The position numbers were made by a program, and so were the translations under genes. A stretch of 64,000 nucleotides of DNA, taken from Glossina fuscipes (lineage: Eukaryota > Arthropoda > Insecta > Diptera > Glossinidae). Under the pieces are notes generated by a model. The model did not search any database. It was not told the origin of the DNA and saw only the letters and a list, made by a program, of their open reading frames with translations. Below are positions 11,891-24,200 of this stretch, one piece after another. The stretch is from positions 2,273,839 to 2,337,838 of the forward strand of contig NW_023998426.1 of NCBI RefSeq assembly GCF_014805625.2, read 5' to 3'. Numbering within the stretch: position 1 is the first letter of the stretch; each line of letters starts with the position of its first letter.

Positions 11891-14029
11891 AGGGCTTGTC
11901 CCACTATAATTTTATTGCATTTTTCCTTCAATTTTTTTGGTTCAGGGCGGGCAATTATCTGTATTGTATGAAACTTTATCTTTGCTAGCAATTAGCAACA
12001 AAGAGATAGGAATTTAATAGCAATAACAGCAGTCGCGTTTCGTACGCGTTAAGAAAAAAATCAGAAAGAAAAAGCTTTCAATAGTGGCTACAAAAATTGG
12101 ATAACGGATATGTAGAGCGCCAGTAATTGTTTCTTGATACGAAAATTGAAACCTTCAAGTTTAATCTCTAAATAGGATTTTCCAAACATTGACACAGACA
12201 GACATCGAACATTCTGGAATGCTAAGAGATTTCTTTTTTCATTTTCATCGACACTAAGAAAATGATGTGGATTTGTGCCAAGAATCCCTTTGCCGGTCGC
12301 CAATAAAGTGTGAACGGTTTCTGCCAATCCCTTTTTCAAAGTTACGCAAATAGGCAGTCCCAGGTAGACACTTCCGGTCCACTTCCTCGTCGTTATATAC
12401 TTACCATAATGCTTATCATAATTGACATATTAACGCGACGGCCTGAAGCACGCTTAATGAATCAAGTTTCTATAAATATTGTTGTCGAGATTCTTGTGGC
12501 CGACAACAAATGATTAGCGTGTACGAATGAGAGTTTCAAGAATTCACTAAATCACCCTGGATATCACCGACCACCCACCATCCACAGGCCATAGAAGACA
12601 GTGAATCTTGTCAAGGAAGAGACGTTGCAATGGTCTCCAGCCCCAAAGGTTCATTAGCACTACGATCAGTAGGAGGGAGATATCAAGAAAGATATTTCTG
12701 CCACTACCGTAAGCACCGTTTATTTCGCATTCGCATAGAAACTCGAAAAAGAATTTCAAAAATATTAGATCTAACGAATTAAACCAACTTGTCCAATCAA
12801 CATCAATGCCAATGCCTAATTGACAAGTCGCAATAACATTGGCAGGCAAGTCATCAACTTATTGTGGAAAGTTCAAAACAATGTTCTGACCCTTTCAAAG
12901 TCCACGAACAACTGAATTCTATGAACGAGGATTATAAACAGACTCAAGATAGCTGCATTCAAATTTCATTTACCTAAGATAACTTTTTCAGCGAGGCGGA
13001 TAACCTAAGGGATTGCATAACATTGTTGATTATCTGATGGTTGGTTTTTTGTGTTAATTATTGTTATTCATTAATCAAAAAAACGATTATTCAAGAAATT
13101 AATTATTTGTAATTTTATGTTAATTTATTTATAAAGAATACTTTAACGAGCAAGTGTAAAAATCCGAATAGCTTGAACCCAATAAGCAATCTACAAATAT
13201 TTTGATCTTACTTTTTGATGCCTTGGGAGTTTCAATAATAGGCGATAATACAGCGAATCAGGTCCGTGATGAACATGGCTAAACCCGCATATATTCCAGA
13301 TCCTAGAATCTTGTCGTTATGAGCTTTTGCACGTATGCGGTTTTTCAACATATTTGCGGTCTCCAGAGAAGAGATAGCTGAACCGAGATCGTAGATAGGG
13401 TACAAACTTTGTCTGGGCATAACATCATCAACAAGCTATTTAGGTATGTTTTCTCTATCCGTCCATAAGGGTAACAATGACGGATGCATTCTTTTGAATT
13501 GCGTCCGAATGAAAGCGAATAGTCTTCCCCTACCGAACAAGCTAGCTTTCTATGGCAGGTGTGGAAAGTTCGAAGTGAGCTCCATTTTGATGAATCTAAG
13601 CCAACATGTCAGATTTTCTAAATAGAATGCTGCCAACGTTCAGTAGGATACACTTAGAGAAAAAAATAACATCTAGACATTTGACAATCGCGGTAGACTT
13701 TTGTGACCTCAGATAGAGCTCACAAAAATTATCAGTTACATAAAACGGCAATTACAATGACTTAAAATTTAAAAGTTTTTTTAGATATAGATCGTTAAGT
13801 ATTGGAAAAACGAATTAACGAGATAAGGAAAATTAATTATAAATTAATTTAAATAAAATTATTCTGAGTGAAGAAACTCATTTACACCTATCTAAAAACG
13901 AAAATAAGCAAGGTTATCGTATGCGGAATTTCGAAAGCTTAATAGAAATAGTCGATCACAACTAGTAATACTTTGGTATGGTTTCGGTTATACATTCTCA
14001 AAAATCATTAGAATAAACGGAGGCATTGT
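11891..14029. other. 2.1 kb with no supported gene
   Basis: Only short open frames are seen. A minus-strand stretch at about 12230-12345 resembles the start of class I aldolase (see findings). Minus-strand frames at 12547-12849 and 13232-13420 contain hydrophobic segments but match no family I recognise. Confidence 0.4.
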
Positions 14030-14670
14030 CGATTGACTTATGATACAAGAGTATATCAACTTCGTGCGACTGTATACAACATCCAGAAAGGACTTGTCGT
14101 AAATCCACCTTTTACTACACCACTCCTTTCAGAATCACTTTCCGAGTCGATCTAAGCTTCTCTGCCCATTTGTCTGTCTTGTAAACCTAAACAACAAGTA
14201 AGAAGGTTGAGTTCGGCAAGGGACAAATCTCGCATACCCACCACTACACTGTTCGCATTCTACTCCACAAGTTCTTTTATTTGATACCCACATAGGCAGT
14301 GTTATTAAGAAAAAAGTGATCGCGGTGTCTACCGTTTTCATTTCTAGGCAGATGATATATCTTCGTTTGAGCAATGTTTTCCTTGCCTTGTGATAAATAA
14401 GCATAAAATCTCCAAAAAGTGAGAAAAATAAAATTTAATCATTTGTCGTTTTTCTCGGTGCGTGCTTCCAATGTTTCTACCAAATTTGATGTCGATGTCT
14501 TTATTTTTGCGACCAGGAGAGCGCCAACAACAAACACTGCACAGATGTACAGACGGACAGACATGGCTAAATCAACTTAGACTTTAATGCTGATCAAGAA
14601 TATATATACTTCATAGGGTCTCTAAAGCTTCCTTTTGGGCGTTATGTACATTATGAAAAAAAAAAAAAAA
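14030..14670. repeat. Partial family A (-) followed by partial family B (+)
   Basis: About 14085-14185 carries CATCCAGAAAGGACTTG..GATCTAAGCTTCTCTG in family A minus order. About 14455-14640 carries TTTCTACCAAATTTGATGTC, GCGACCAGGAGAG, CAGACGGACAGACATGGC in family B plus order. Confidence 0.5.
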
Positions 14671-15179
14671 AACAACAGAATGAGAATACGCCCATCTTAC
14701 AGCGGTGGAAAAAGGAAACTTATTTCATAACCCACGCCACAATCGCTCTATTACTTGAGAATGTTACGATTACGTCTCTTCATGAATGATTCCTCATGAC
14801 GAGGCCCCCTTTGTGCCTTTATGCCGCCAAGCTTGCTATACTCCCGCACTTCCGTAATACATGTAAATATCAATACCAAGATCGAAAACCTTGAAGTCAA
14901 ACTTAATGGAATAGCATAAGGGAATAACTTACGTAACAAGTCGCATTCACACGCGCGACAATATGTATTAACGTATGTAACATATCAGCTAAAATATAAT
15001 TGAACAACAAAATTACCGCCAAGCCAAACAAATTGAGCCGCTTTCTTTCAAAGTGGTGTAAGCCCCTTTTATATTGTATGAAGATATTTAAGGATTTGAA
15101 AAACATTTATGCTTTTCATGACCTTAAATGGACTTATAATTCTATCCTACACGATTTGCGGTGCAAGGGTCAATATACC

Positions 15180-15510
15180 TTTGTGCCGATGTAGGCATCA
15201 GCCAAAAGGGTTTGAGATAGACTTACCTTTTATTATATCGATCGATTCAGAAAGAGATTCTAAACCTTGTCTGTCCGTCTGTTTGTCATGTTTTCTTATG
15301 TTCAACGTAATGGTCGCAATTTTTAAGGTATTTTGATTAAATTGGCTGTACCGAGATATTTTTGCCCAAGGATGAACGGTATTGAGAATGGTTCGGTTCA
15401 GAAGATTTTTTGAGCGACCACGCCATACAAGGATTTATTTTGAAAATTCGTTACCAGAACAAATGTTTTAAACAAAGTTTTATGGTGGGACAAGCTCCAC
15501 TATAGTTGAG
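15180..15510 (-). repeat. Family A interspersed repeat, nearly full
   Basis: GGGTTTGAGATAGACTTACC, TATATCGATCGATTCAG, TTGTCTGTCCGTCTGTTTGT, GGTATTTTGATTAAATTGGC, TTTTTGCCCAAGGATGAACG: the complement of family A in full order. Confidence 0.6.
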
Positions 15511-16135
15511 TTTTTATTTGTTTTTGATCTCCATATAAAGTCTTTCCGGGAAGCAAACTTCACTTTGGAAATAATTATGCAAGTAATTTCATTAAATGAA
15601 TTGATAAAAAATTTTTCAAGATTATATTTGAGGAAACTCTTCATAAATAAGAAGCTCATAACAGATCATGCATTTATTGTAGTCATAAACTAACTGTTTG
15701 TCAAGAATGAACTTATGCCACTTTTAAAAAACACCATTCAAATAATACATATTAAAAGTACGCTGAATGAGTTGAATACGATACGTTGTAATAAACAAAT
15801 AAATAACAAAAAAAAAAAAAAAAAAACAAAAATTAATCTTAAAAAAAAATAAATTTTATTTACTTATCAATACTTATAATTTATTATATATTTTATTTTA
15901 ATTTACAACTATTTAACCTTTGAACGTTCAATCAGCTTCCATTCATATATAAACTTTTTTTCGTAATCGCATTTATCGTATGTAATATAATCATTTACTA
16001 ATTCATTGTAAATGAATTCTTGACGGTATCTAATTATTTCGTTTTCCTCTGCAGTTTTCCTTAAAGTAATATTAATTGAAAACTGAGTATGTTTTGAAGG
16101 TTTATACATGCAGCATGCTTACGTTATGTAAGTGT

Positions 16136-16200
16136 TTATATATATATTCATACTCAGCTTTATATATATATAATACACATATATATATATATATATACAC
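16136..16200. repeat. (TA)n-rich tract
   Basis: Several TA runs broken by short spacers. Confidence 0.8.
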
Positions 16201-16700
16201 TTAATAGGTGTATTGGAGAGTTTTGTCCGTTTTTTAGTATCCCACTTACCGAATATGATCCCAATTAAGCCTTTCCCCAATCTCCGATATGGCCGAAAAC
16301 ATGATTTCGCTCTAACTTGATCTTGACAGTGTCCTCGTCAATCAAAAATATTCCGCCTTAGTGTGGCCTATCAGAAGGTTCGGAATCACCTATTTGAAAT
16401 TTTTCGAAGCCTCCTTTGCATATTCTATTCGAAACAGAGCTTTCACCAGACACTTTCCATAAACTTCTACATCATTCTGTTGCATATCTTCTTTGCTGAA
16501 ATTCGTACAAAATACAGTGACGGTGAACTTTATCAGTAGCCACGCTCACTTAATATTAACACAAGTCGTCTTTTGTTAGGTCAATATACTTACTAGGGAG
16601 TGAGAGAGAGAAGGATTGGCAAACGCTTATGCGCTTAGTAGTTCAAACTTGTTATAACAAGTAACCGTAACGGGCAGAGCTTTTCAGTAGACCTATTATT

Positions 16701-16794
16701 TATATATATATATATATGTGTGCGTGTGTGTGTGTGTGCGTGTGTGTGTGTGTGCGTGTGTGTGTGTGTGTGCGTGTGTGTAAGTGTATGTAGG
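16701..16794 (+). repeat. Compound (TA)n-(TG)n microsatellite with regular C substitutions
   Basis: A TA run leads into about 75 bp of TG repeat in which C replaces T at 16723, 16739, 16755 and 16773, spaced 16, 16 and 18 bp. Confidence 0.9.
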
Positions 16795-17945
16795 ACCATT
16801 GGGACCAGCTCTAAAGGGCCACCCCTAGAAGCTTACCAACAAATTGAACAACTACAGTGCTGCCGTCCTACCAAGAGCTTCAAAATTTTCGAAAGTGATG
16901 TTGAAAAATTATTGCTTTAAATGGATTCAAAATTTTCGAATTTTTACTTTACGTTCTAATATTGCATCTCAAGAGATCTCTAATGCTTACTTTATTTAGT
17001 CGGATTAATCGAAAACTTGATAAACCCATGAAGTTTTAGTAGGTGATGTAAACAAATTCACAGACGCCTACAAACAATGTCAATGCGAAACCATTATCAT
17101 AGCCATAAGTAAATTGTATTTTTTTTTTGTTTTTTTTATTTTTTTTTTTTTGTTTTCTTCTATTTGTTTTGTTTATTGTATTGTATATCAGCTTGAATGC
17201 TAAAAAAAAAAGAAAAAAACAACAAAAAAAAACAGAAAAAAAAGTAATGACTTTTTTATGATACAATGACATATGCCAAAGTTAAAGTCATTTAAACATT
17301 TATCGCTGCCATTGCATTGGAGACGCGTCCGACCGAATGTGGTGTTGTTGCATGGGTGTTGCTGCAACGTTTTCAATTGGTGGTAATGTGATGGTGGTGG
17401 TGCTGGTGGCATTCATTTGAGACAAGTGCTCGGCTTGAAGAGGTCAATGCAAATAATTGACCATAAAGTAGCTTATGCGTCCACCAAATGCACCATTGAG
17501 TGTTATAAATGAGTCTCCGCAAGAAACGTCTGGTAAATGTTTAAATAATTGTACAGCGACAGGCCATTTATTTGCTACGTTGCCATCGCGTTCGTTCTGC
17601 ATATGAATTGTTTTTTTTTGTATTCTGTTTTTGTTTTGTTTCGCTTTGTTTTTTTTTTTTTTTTGGAAAATGGCGTGTGGAGCATAACCTTTTTAACCTG
17701 TTTTTAATTAAGTTGCTACATCTAAGAGCCAACAGAGCCAGCTAGCCACAAAATCTTAGCTGCGCATGCTATCATATTTGTTTAGCGTTTTATTAAGTGG
17801 TCATTAATTGTTACAAAAATTTGCTGTCAAATGATTATAATCGTGCACTGGTCTTCAATGACATAAAATGACATTCTTAATTGATTTGAAAAAAATGAAG
17901 TCGAAATTTAATTTTTGAATCTTTATCGAGCATGCATACCTTGCA

Positions 17946-17979
17946 ACTACTACTACTACTACTACTACCACTACTACTA
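17946..17979 (+). repeat. (CTA)n trinucleotide repeat
   Basis: About eleven CTA units with one CCA interruption. Confidence 0.85.
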
Positions 17980-18215
17980 TTGCCATCGCCACTAGTACGC
18001 TTGCGCAAGCACTTCTTGTACGTTTGATCGATGATTTATTTTTAAGTATTCATACATACATACCATTACGTTTTCATAGTCATCAATATTGACTTATCAG
18101 CGACAAAACAATTTATATGCGTGCATGTGCTTGCATTGAGTAGAGAGATGCTTTTGTATTAATATACGGTTTTCTTTTTATTTTTATTTTTTTCCTTTTT
18201 TGCTTAATTTTCCAG

Positions 18216-21200
18216 AACTGTGAACCTGAGGTTAATGTATGCTGCACATATCAACCTCCTCCAACACCGTCTACCACGGCTGCTACCACTACTACGCAAA
18301 AGCGCTTCATCACCTGTACTGCGAACACGGCCTGTGTATATGATCAGGATTGTCGCAACGGCGAGATTCTTAGCAATGTTGTCGTCAATTTAGAAGTAAG
18401 TTGTTTTTTCTCTTTCAAAACATAAATATTTTAACTTTATTATATAATATTACAAAAAATATGTAAGCAATACATACGTCAAGTTTCAATTTTCTACAAC
18501 TGCTGTTTCGCGATCGGAACGGTACATGGTAGGTAGATGAAAAGTGATAAAAATCCAACACTTAGGCTTTGTTTGAAGCATTAATAGGTTAATGATGAGA
18601 CTACGAAACGACTAACTTTTGGTTAGGGTAAGAAGACAAAGCTATTAGCTTTGCAACTCGTGCAGCATGTGCACGTCTCAACCTTTGGTGATCGGAGTAG
18701 AAGACTTTATTTCAGGGAATGACAAGACTGCGAAACGCCTCACTTTTGATTAGGGTAGGAGATTAGATTAGGAAAAGAAAATCATAAGCTCGACCTTTCG
18801 TGATCAGGGGGTAATAAGGAAGAAAAGCTTACTTATTTTGGGTGTTTTATTGAGCATGAACCCATCTATCCAAGAAATTACAAATGCAAAATTAAATTTT
18901 TTTGTCCATAGACGTGACAAGACAATTTACGGAAACACAATGCCTAGTTATAGTAAATGTTAAGATCCGTTTTCCATCGCTTTTCAATTTCTTCGGATAT
19001 CCTTTTTAAAATTTCTTTTATCGAATTCAAAGAATAAGAACTTTCGCCTCAAACATCTGGATTTTGAAAATTACCCATAATCTCGCAGGCAAGTATCAAC
19101 ATTCAATTCCTAATTGTAAAAAATATACAGAATGATATCCAATGTCTTCCAAATTATACCAGCGGATATCCATTATCGAATTATTTGTATAGAATTCCAA
19201 CCAAAATAAATTTCGCCTTAGTTTGCATGGTTTTCAAAATTCTAGTAATAAAAAGACCAATAATCAAAATTACATATTAAAATTTCAAATTTGTCCTACG
19301 TTCCCAGAGTCCTAGAGTTTCACTTTTTTCTCACGGTTTCGCGAAAGTTCTCGAAAGCGTCAAAGTGATAGTTCGCAGTACGGGCTCATTAATCAAAGCC
19401 ATAACAAACAGACGATTATTGAACGATTATTGGATGGTTACTAGTTTAAAGGCTTTGGCTAATATTTGGCGGTAAAGAATCAAAATTCCTTCATTTATCA
19501 CATTCGTTCGTATTCATATAATTTGACTTGTTGCGATCAATAGTTTTTAGACAAGCTAACCAGAACATTATGAGGTGTCCGATGAGTGGGACAGATACCT
19601 AGAAAAATGGTGAGGTAGACTTGATCGGCCTCAAGTCAGGGGACATCCTGATAGACGAGCGGAACAGGTCCGACGGGCAAAGAAGTCTACCTGAAAGTTG
19701 TTTAATTCCCTGGAAAACGAAATTTCCTAAGACGTAAGGGAACTAATCAAAGGAAATAAAGATTTCCGATGCTTGATTCGCCAGCGATTAACTTAAAAGT
19801 TTAAAAAAACACCAGAGGAATGCCCGGAAAAGGCGGATTAACACAAGTGCTTGGCGAAATTTAACCAGTATCAGGATAAACATAGCCATCAGGACAAAAT
19901 GTAAAATGTCTCGTATATTTTGAACGTTTATACGCAAAGGATTCGCCCAAATCGATGAAATTGAATCGTGACATTCATTCTGTAAATAGTTCTTGTAGTT
20001 CAATCCACTGCTACGAACCGACGAGTGTAGAGTGTAGAAGAATGTTAGGAAAAACTCGTACAACGTGCATTGGCGATTTTACGTAATAATATAATGAAAT
20101 ATCTTTATTCTGATAGTGAATCACTAACAGTCCAACAGTCCAAGTAGCAAAAAAAATGTTCGTGTTCATCCCTCCTCCGTTCGCATGTTAAACAACTTTT
20201 AATCTGTGAAAGTTGCGTAACATTGTTTACATGCAGTGTGACTACTGCAATTTGCCAAGGGAGCGCACACGTCTGCCAACTGAAACATGAAATAAATTAT
20301 CTGTGAAAAAAAAAAAAAAAAAAAATTTTAAAAAATGTACCAAAAAAAAAAAAAAACGACGACATTTTAAAACATATATATATATACAGATATATATATA
20401 CATAAATATATATAAATATATATAAGCGGGAATGTGATTATATTCAATATGAAAATTGAAACATAAGGGGGATCACAACATATGGTAAAGCTTTAGCCTG
20501 AAGCCATAGCCCGTCTATTATCATAGAAAATTAATAACAATTCAAATCAATCATACTGAACGCAATCAATGCTAAATCAAAGAGCGGCTATTAATTGATG
20601 ATATTTATTAGTAAGCGACCTTCTTCAGTTCAGCTTATAATGTCTATAATGAGCAGTCTTCTAAGGTCGTTTTAAGCATAAAACTGGTTTTATAATTTTT
20701 ATTTACGAATTAGTTTTTATTTTTCTCCATCATATCTCCATCGGCGAAGGTTTGCAGCATTCCGAAGGCTTTAGAAGAAAGATTTTCATTTTATGTCTGG
20801 ACCGTCATTGCCATCTCGCTTAATTCGCCTAAAAATCATTGCATAACAATTGCAATCCATTTCTCTTCAAGTTCGAGAGGTGATTTGAAAGACCGCCCTT
20901 TAGTTCAATGCGCAAGCGTAGCATTTGCCAGAAAAATTTATTGTTATAGAATAACTTTTTTCCATGCGGAAGGTTCCACTCTGTTAATCGGGCTGATCTA
21001 ACCGACAGAGAAGCAATTATTGAAGCTTTGTTAAATACCTTCGCTGCATTAAGTTTTCGTTAAATTTTGGGGGGTTGCAAAAATGTTGATCATTTTTAAT
21101 GCGAATAGTTTCCACCATTTTCTACAACATTTCACAATAGTTTTGACAAGATGGCGATATCATGTGGAAAGAACTTATATCGGCGATCCATCCACCGACC

Positions 21201-24200
21201 CATTTTCGCACTTCTTCAACTTTGCGGAGCCGCATGCTGCACCATTTTGAACAAGTGGCAATCAGGAGGCACAATGCCTGGTGAATGCGCAGAGTGTGGC
21301 AGAACTTCCCATTCAAATTGCGACAATGTATTCCGGACAACTCTTGCAAAAAGTTGCCAAAAAATAACATTTTCGGTCAACTCGTGTCGCTACTTTTAAG
21401 TCGTTGAAACCAGAACCGATCGTTCGGATATGGTAGAGCAGCATCGCGCCGTAAGTCTCTGAAGGTGTTTGATGGACTTCGGCAGTAGATTTCTTGAAAT
21501 GAACAATAAAAGTGATGAATTTGGATGAAGATGAATTTTGAGCGCTCCATGATTAGTGTCGTCGTGCGCTGACTAAGTCTTACGCCATCTTCTTTGGTTC
21601 GAAGCACCATACCGTTTCCGTCGTTATAAAGTGTTCGCCGAAAACTTGGGGTCAGGTTCAGCAGATGGCCTTACTTTCACATAGAAGGTGATGGGACCTC
21701 TTAATCGGCCCTTGGCAGGATGTGCATGAACACATATCGAAAAAAGCCATGTTTTTCAGGTGGTACCTGAGGGAATTATGCCCTGTATGACTTGCACACG
21801 TGAAACTTTGCTTCGGTTTAAATGTAAAGTCCTGGGCAAAGGAACTTTGGCCAACTAAACTTAAAGGATCTTGTAGAAAATTTCTAAAACATCAGTGTCT
21901 GTTCGGTTGACTTTCCGGGGCAACATCCAGAACGGCTCTTTCATGAGACTCCGTTATTAAATGAACAACAAGATGGTTAATAGCCTATTATACCAGTGTA
22001 AATTTTTCAAGTTAGTCATGATAGATTTCGATATTGAATTGGATTAGTTTTGCAATTCTAATTTAAGCAACTGTTTGCTGAGCCACCTGACTTGCTTGTG
22101 GACGGATGGTTGGTGACTTTATTTGCAAAATAAAGTTGTCACGAATACAAACTTGGCTACATTAACTTTATAGAATAACACATTCTCTCTTCCTAAGATT
22201 CTCGTACTAACTACCACTGGCTGGTGTTGAAAGGAAACAAGTCTTTGTATCTACAAACAACTGGGCATTGAATGACAATACATTGATAAAATTCGCCTAT
22301 TTTTATACAATATGTCAGAAAGGAATTATTTTCTGCCAGGATCCAATTATTTATAGTACCGTTAGGTCAGTTCGCTTATGAAGCTAAGTATATAAGTTTT
22401 TCTGCTCAACGAACCATTGTTGCGAGTTAAGAGGCTTATGGACATTACGCGGAAGTTCTATGAAGGCATAAGAAATTAATTGAAATTTAAAAGCTAAAAA
22501 CTCCATTTTAGTAGTCATAACTTAGCAACAAGGAAGATAAGTTATTTGCAAAATAATTTCAAGAGAAAGCATAAGCGATCGGTATTGTTTCCCAAATGGC
22601 AGACGTTTGACGTCAAGTCTTTTTACTGTCATCTAAAAAGGAAAATGCTCTAAGCTGCAATAATAATGATTTGAATAAAGGGACAGAGGGACAAATTGAT
22701 TCCACTGTTCATTACTCTAACTCGAGTTTCCTGTCCATATTGGCTTTTCTTGCCTCTTTTTCTCTTTTTCCATTCTCGAATTTTTGTATACTTTTTCTCA
22801 GTTCATGATTGTATCCAATCTGTTAGCCTAATTGGACCGTCAAGTAAGAATATAAATTATTAATACCCGTACGCTACTGTCAACCGACACTTTACTATTA
22901 ATTAATTTAAAATTAATAGTTAACATTAGTTATTTAAGTTATTTAATTAAATGTTTATAAATTTACGATTGTTTTTCATTATAAAGGCAACAAGCATCGA
23001 ATTCATTTAAAATTCTTTTATAAATTTTATTTGACATTTTCTTTATAAAATTTCAATGTAAATTTCATTTATAACTATAAAAATAATTAAACAATCGTAA
23101 ATTTAATCCGATAGTTAGCATTAAATTTAATAAATTTCCCCCAGGCATCACAACTGCGCTTATTGAGCAACTGACTATATTTTAAGCAACGAATGTCTAA
23201 GATTGTACGTAACTTTCTTACTTGATTTATTGATCTTTTGATTCTCTTTGATTTTTTTAATATATATCATATAGAGTATACACATCAGATCTCCACTTTA
23301 CTCTTCACTTACCAGTTAATCGAAAAATGAAAAGCTTAGTAATGAATAAAAAAATCTTATAGTGGAAAACAGTTCACTATTAAATATCCCACACTACCTT
23401 AACAATTAATGTAGTTACTCATATAATAACGGTTCCAAATAAGTCTCATATGAGTAATGGGCGAAAAGCTGCTTCGATCTCAATCACTTTCAACAGTGTT
23501 TTTTGTTGGGTCAAAACATGGCGGCGAACCAAATTTCATTAAAATATAATATTTTAAAAACCAGAGGGACCGAGGGACAGACATGCTTAAATAAATTCTG
23601 AAAATAATATTGATGTGATCGATTCTACCACAAGTGGTGTAGAGTACATACCTAATTGTAGGAAATATCAGATGTATCCCGTGTACAAGTCGGTAAAGTT
23701 ATAATTTATTCTGTCAAGTTCTTTAAAGAAAACTTTTTTCATTTTGAAAACAAACGATAAACGCCCTGTCGGGTCATTGCTAATCATTAAATATTCCAGA
23801 TCACACTACAGTTCTTCACATGACGACTTTCAACACTGAGTGCTCCGATGCGACCCGATAGTGTTCAACAATGTTTTTGCTTCGGTCAAAACATGCTGGC
23901 GGTTTAAATTTGCTCAAAATATTTTAAAAATAGCAAACTATAAGGCAAGAAGACGGTGAGATGGATAGACAAGCTTAGATTGATGCAGAAAGTGATTTTC
24001 AATCGATGGGCCTAATAAAAGTCCTTCAAGTCCTTGTGTGCGTTCCATGCATCGAAAATGCGCAAAAAGTTAATATGCGGGTGTAGCCTAAGCTACTAAG
24101 CTATGGGTAAAATCGATCCGCATGAGTCACCAAATAGGCAAAAACTCTCGACCAACAACTCAATGATCAAATCTCAAGCTCGGTAAAGTTTTCGATAAAG

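Noticed and set aside
13232..13420. A minus-strand frame with a hydrophobic C-terminus (GIYAGLAMFITDLIRCIIAYY region)
   Set aside because: Only 62 codons, no recognised family, no neighbouring exons with matching phase. It was left unannotated.
17036..17412. Minus-strand open frames rich in Phe and Lys, and one starting MPPAPPPSHYHQ
   Set aside because: They arise from long T/A homopolymers and a GGT-rich patch. No splice sites or family features support them as scarface exons or a separate gene.
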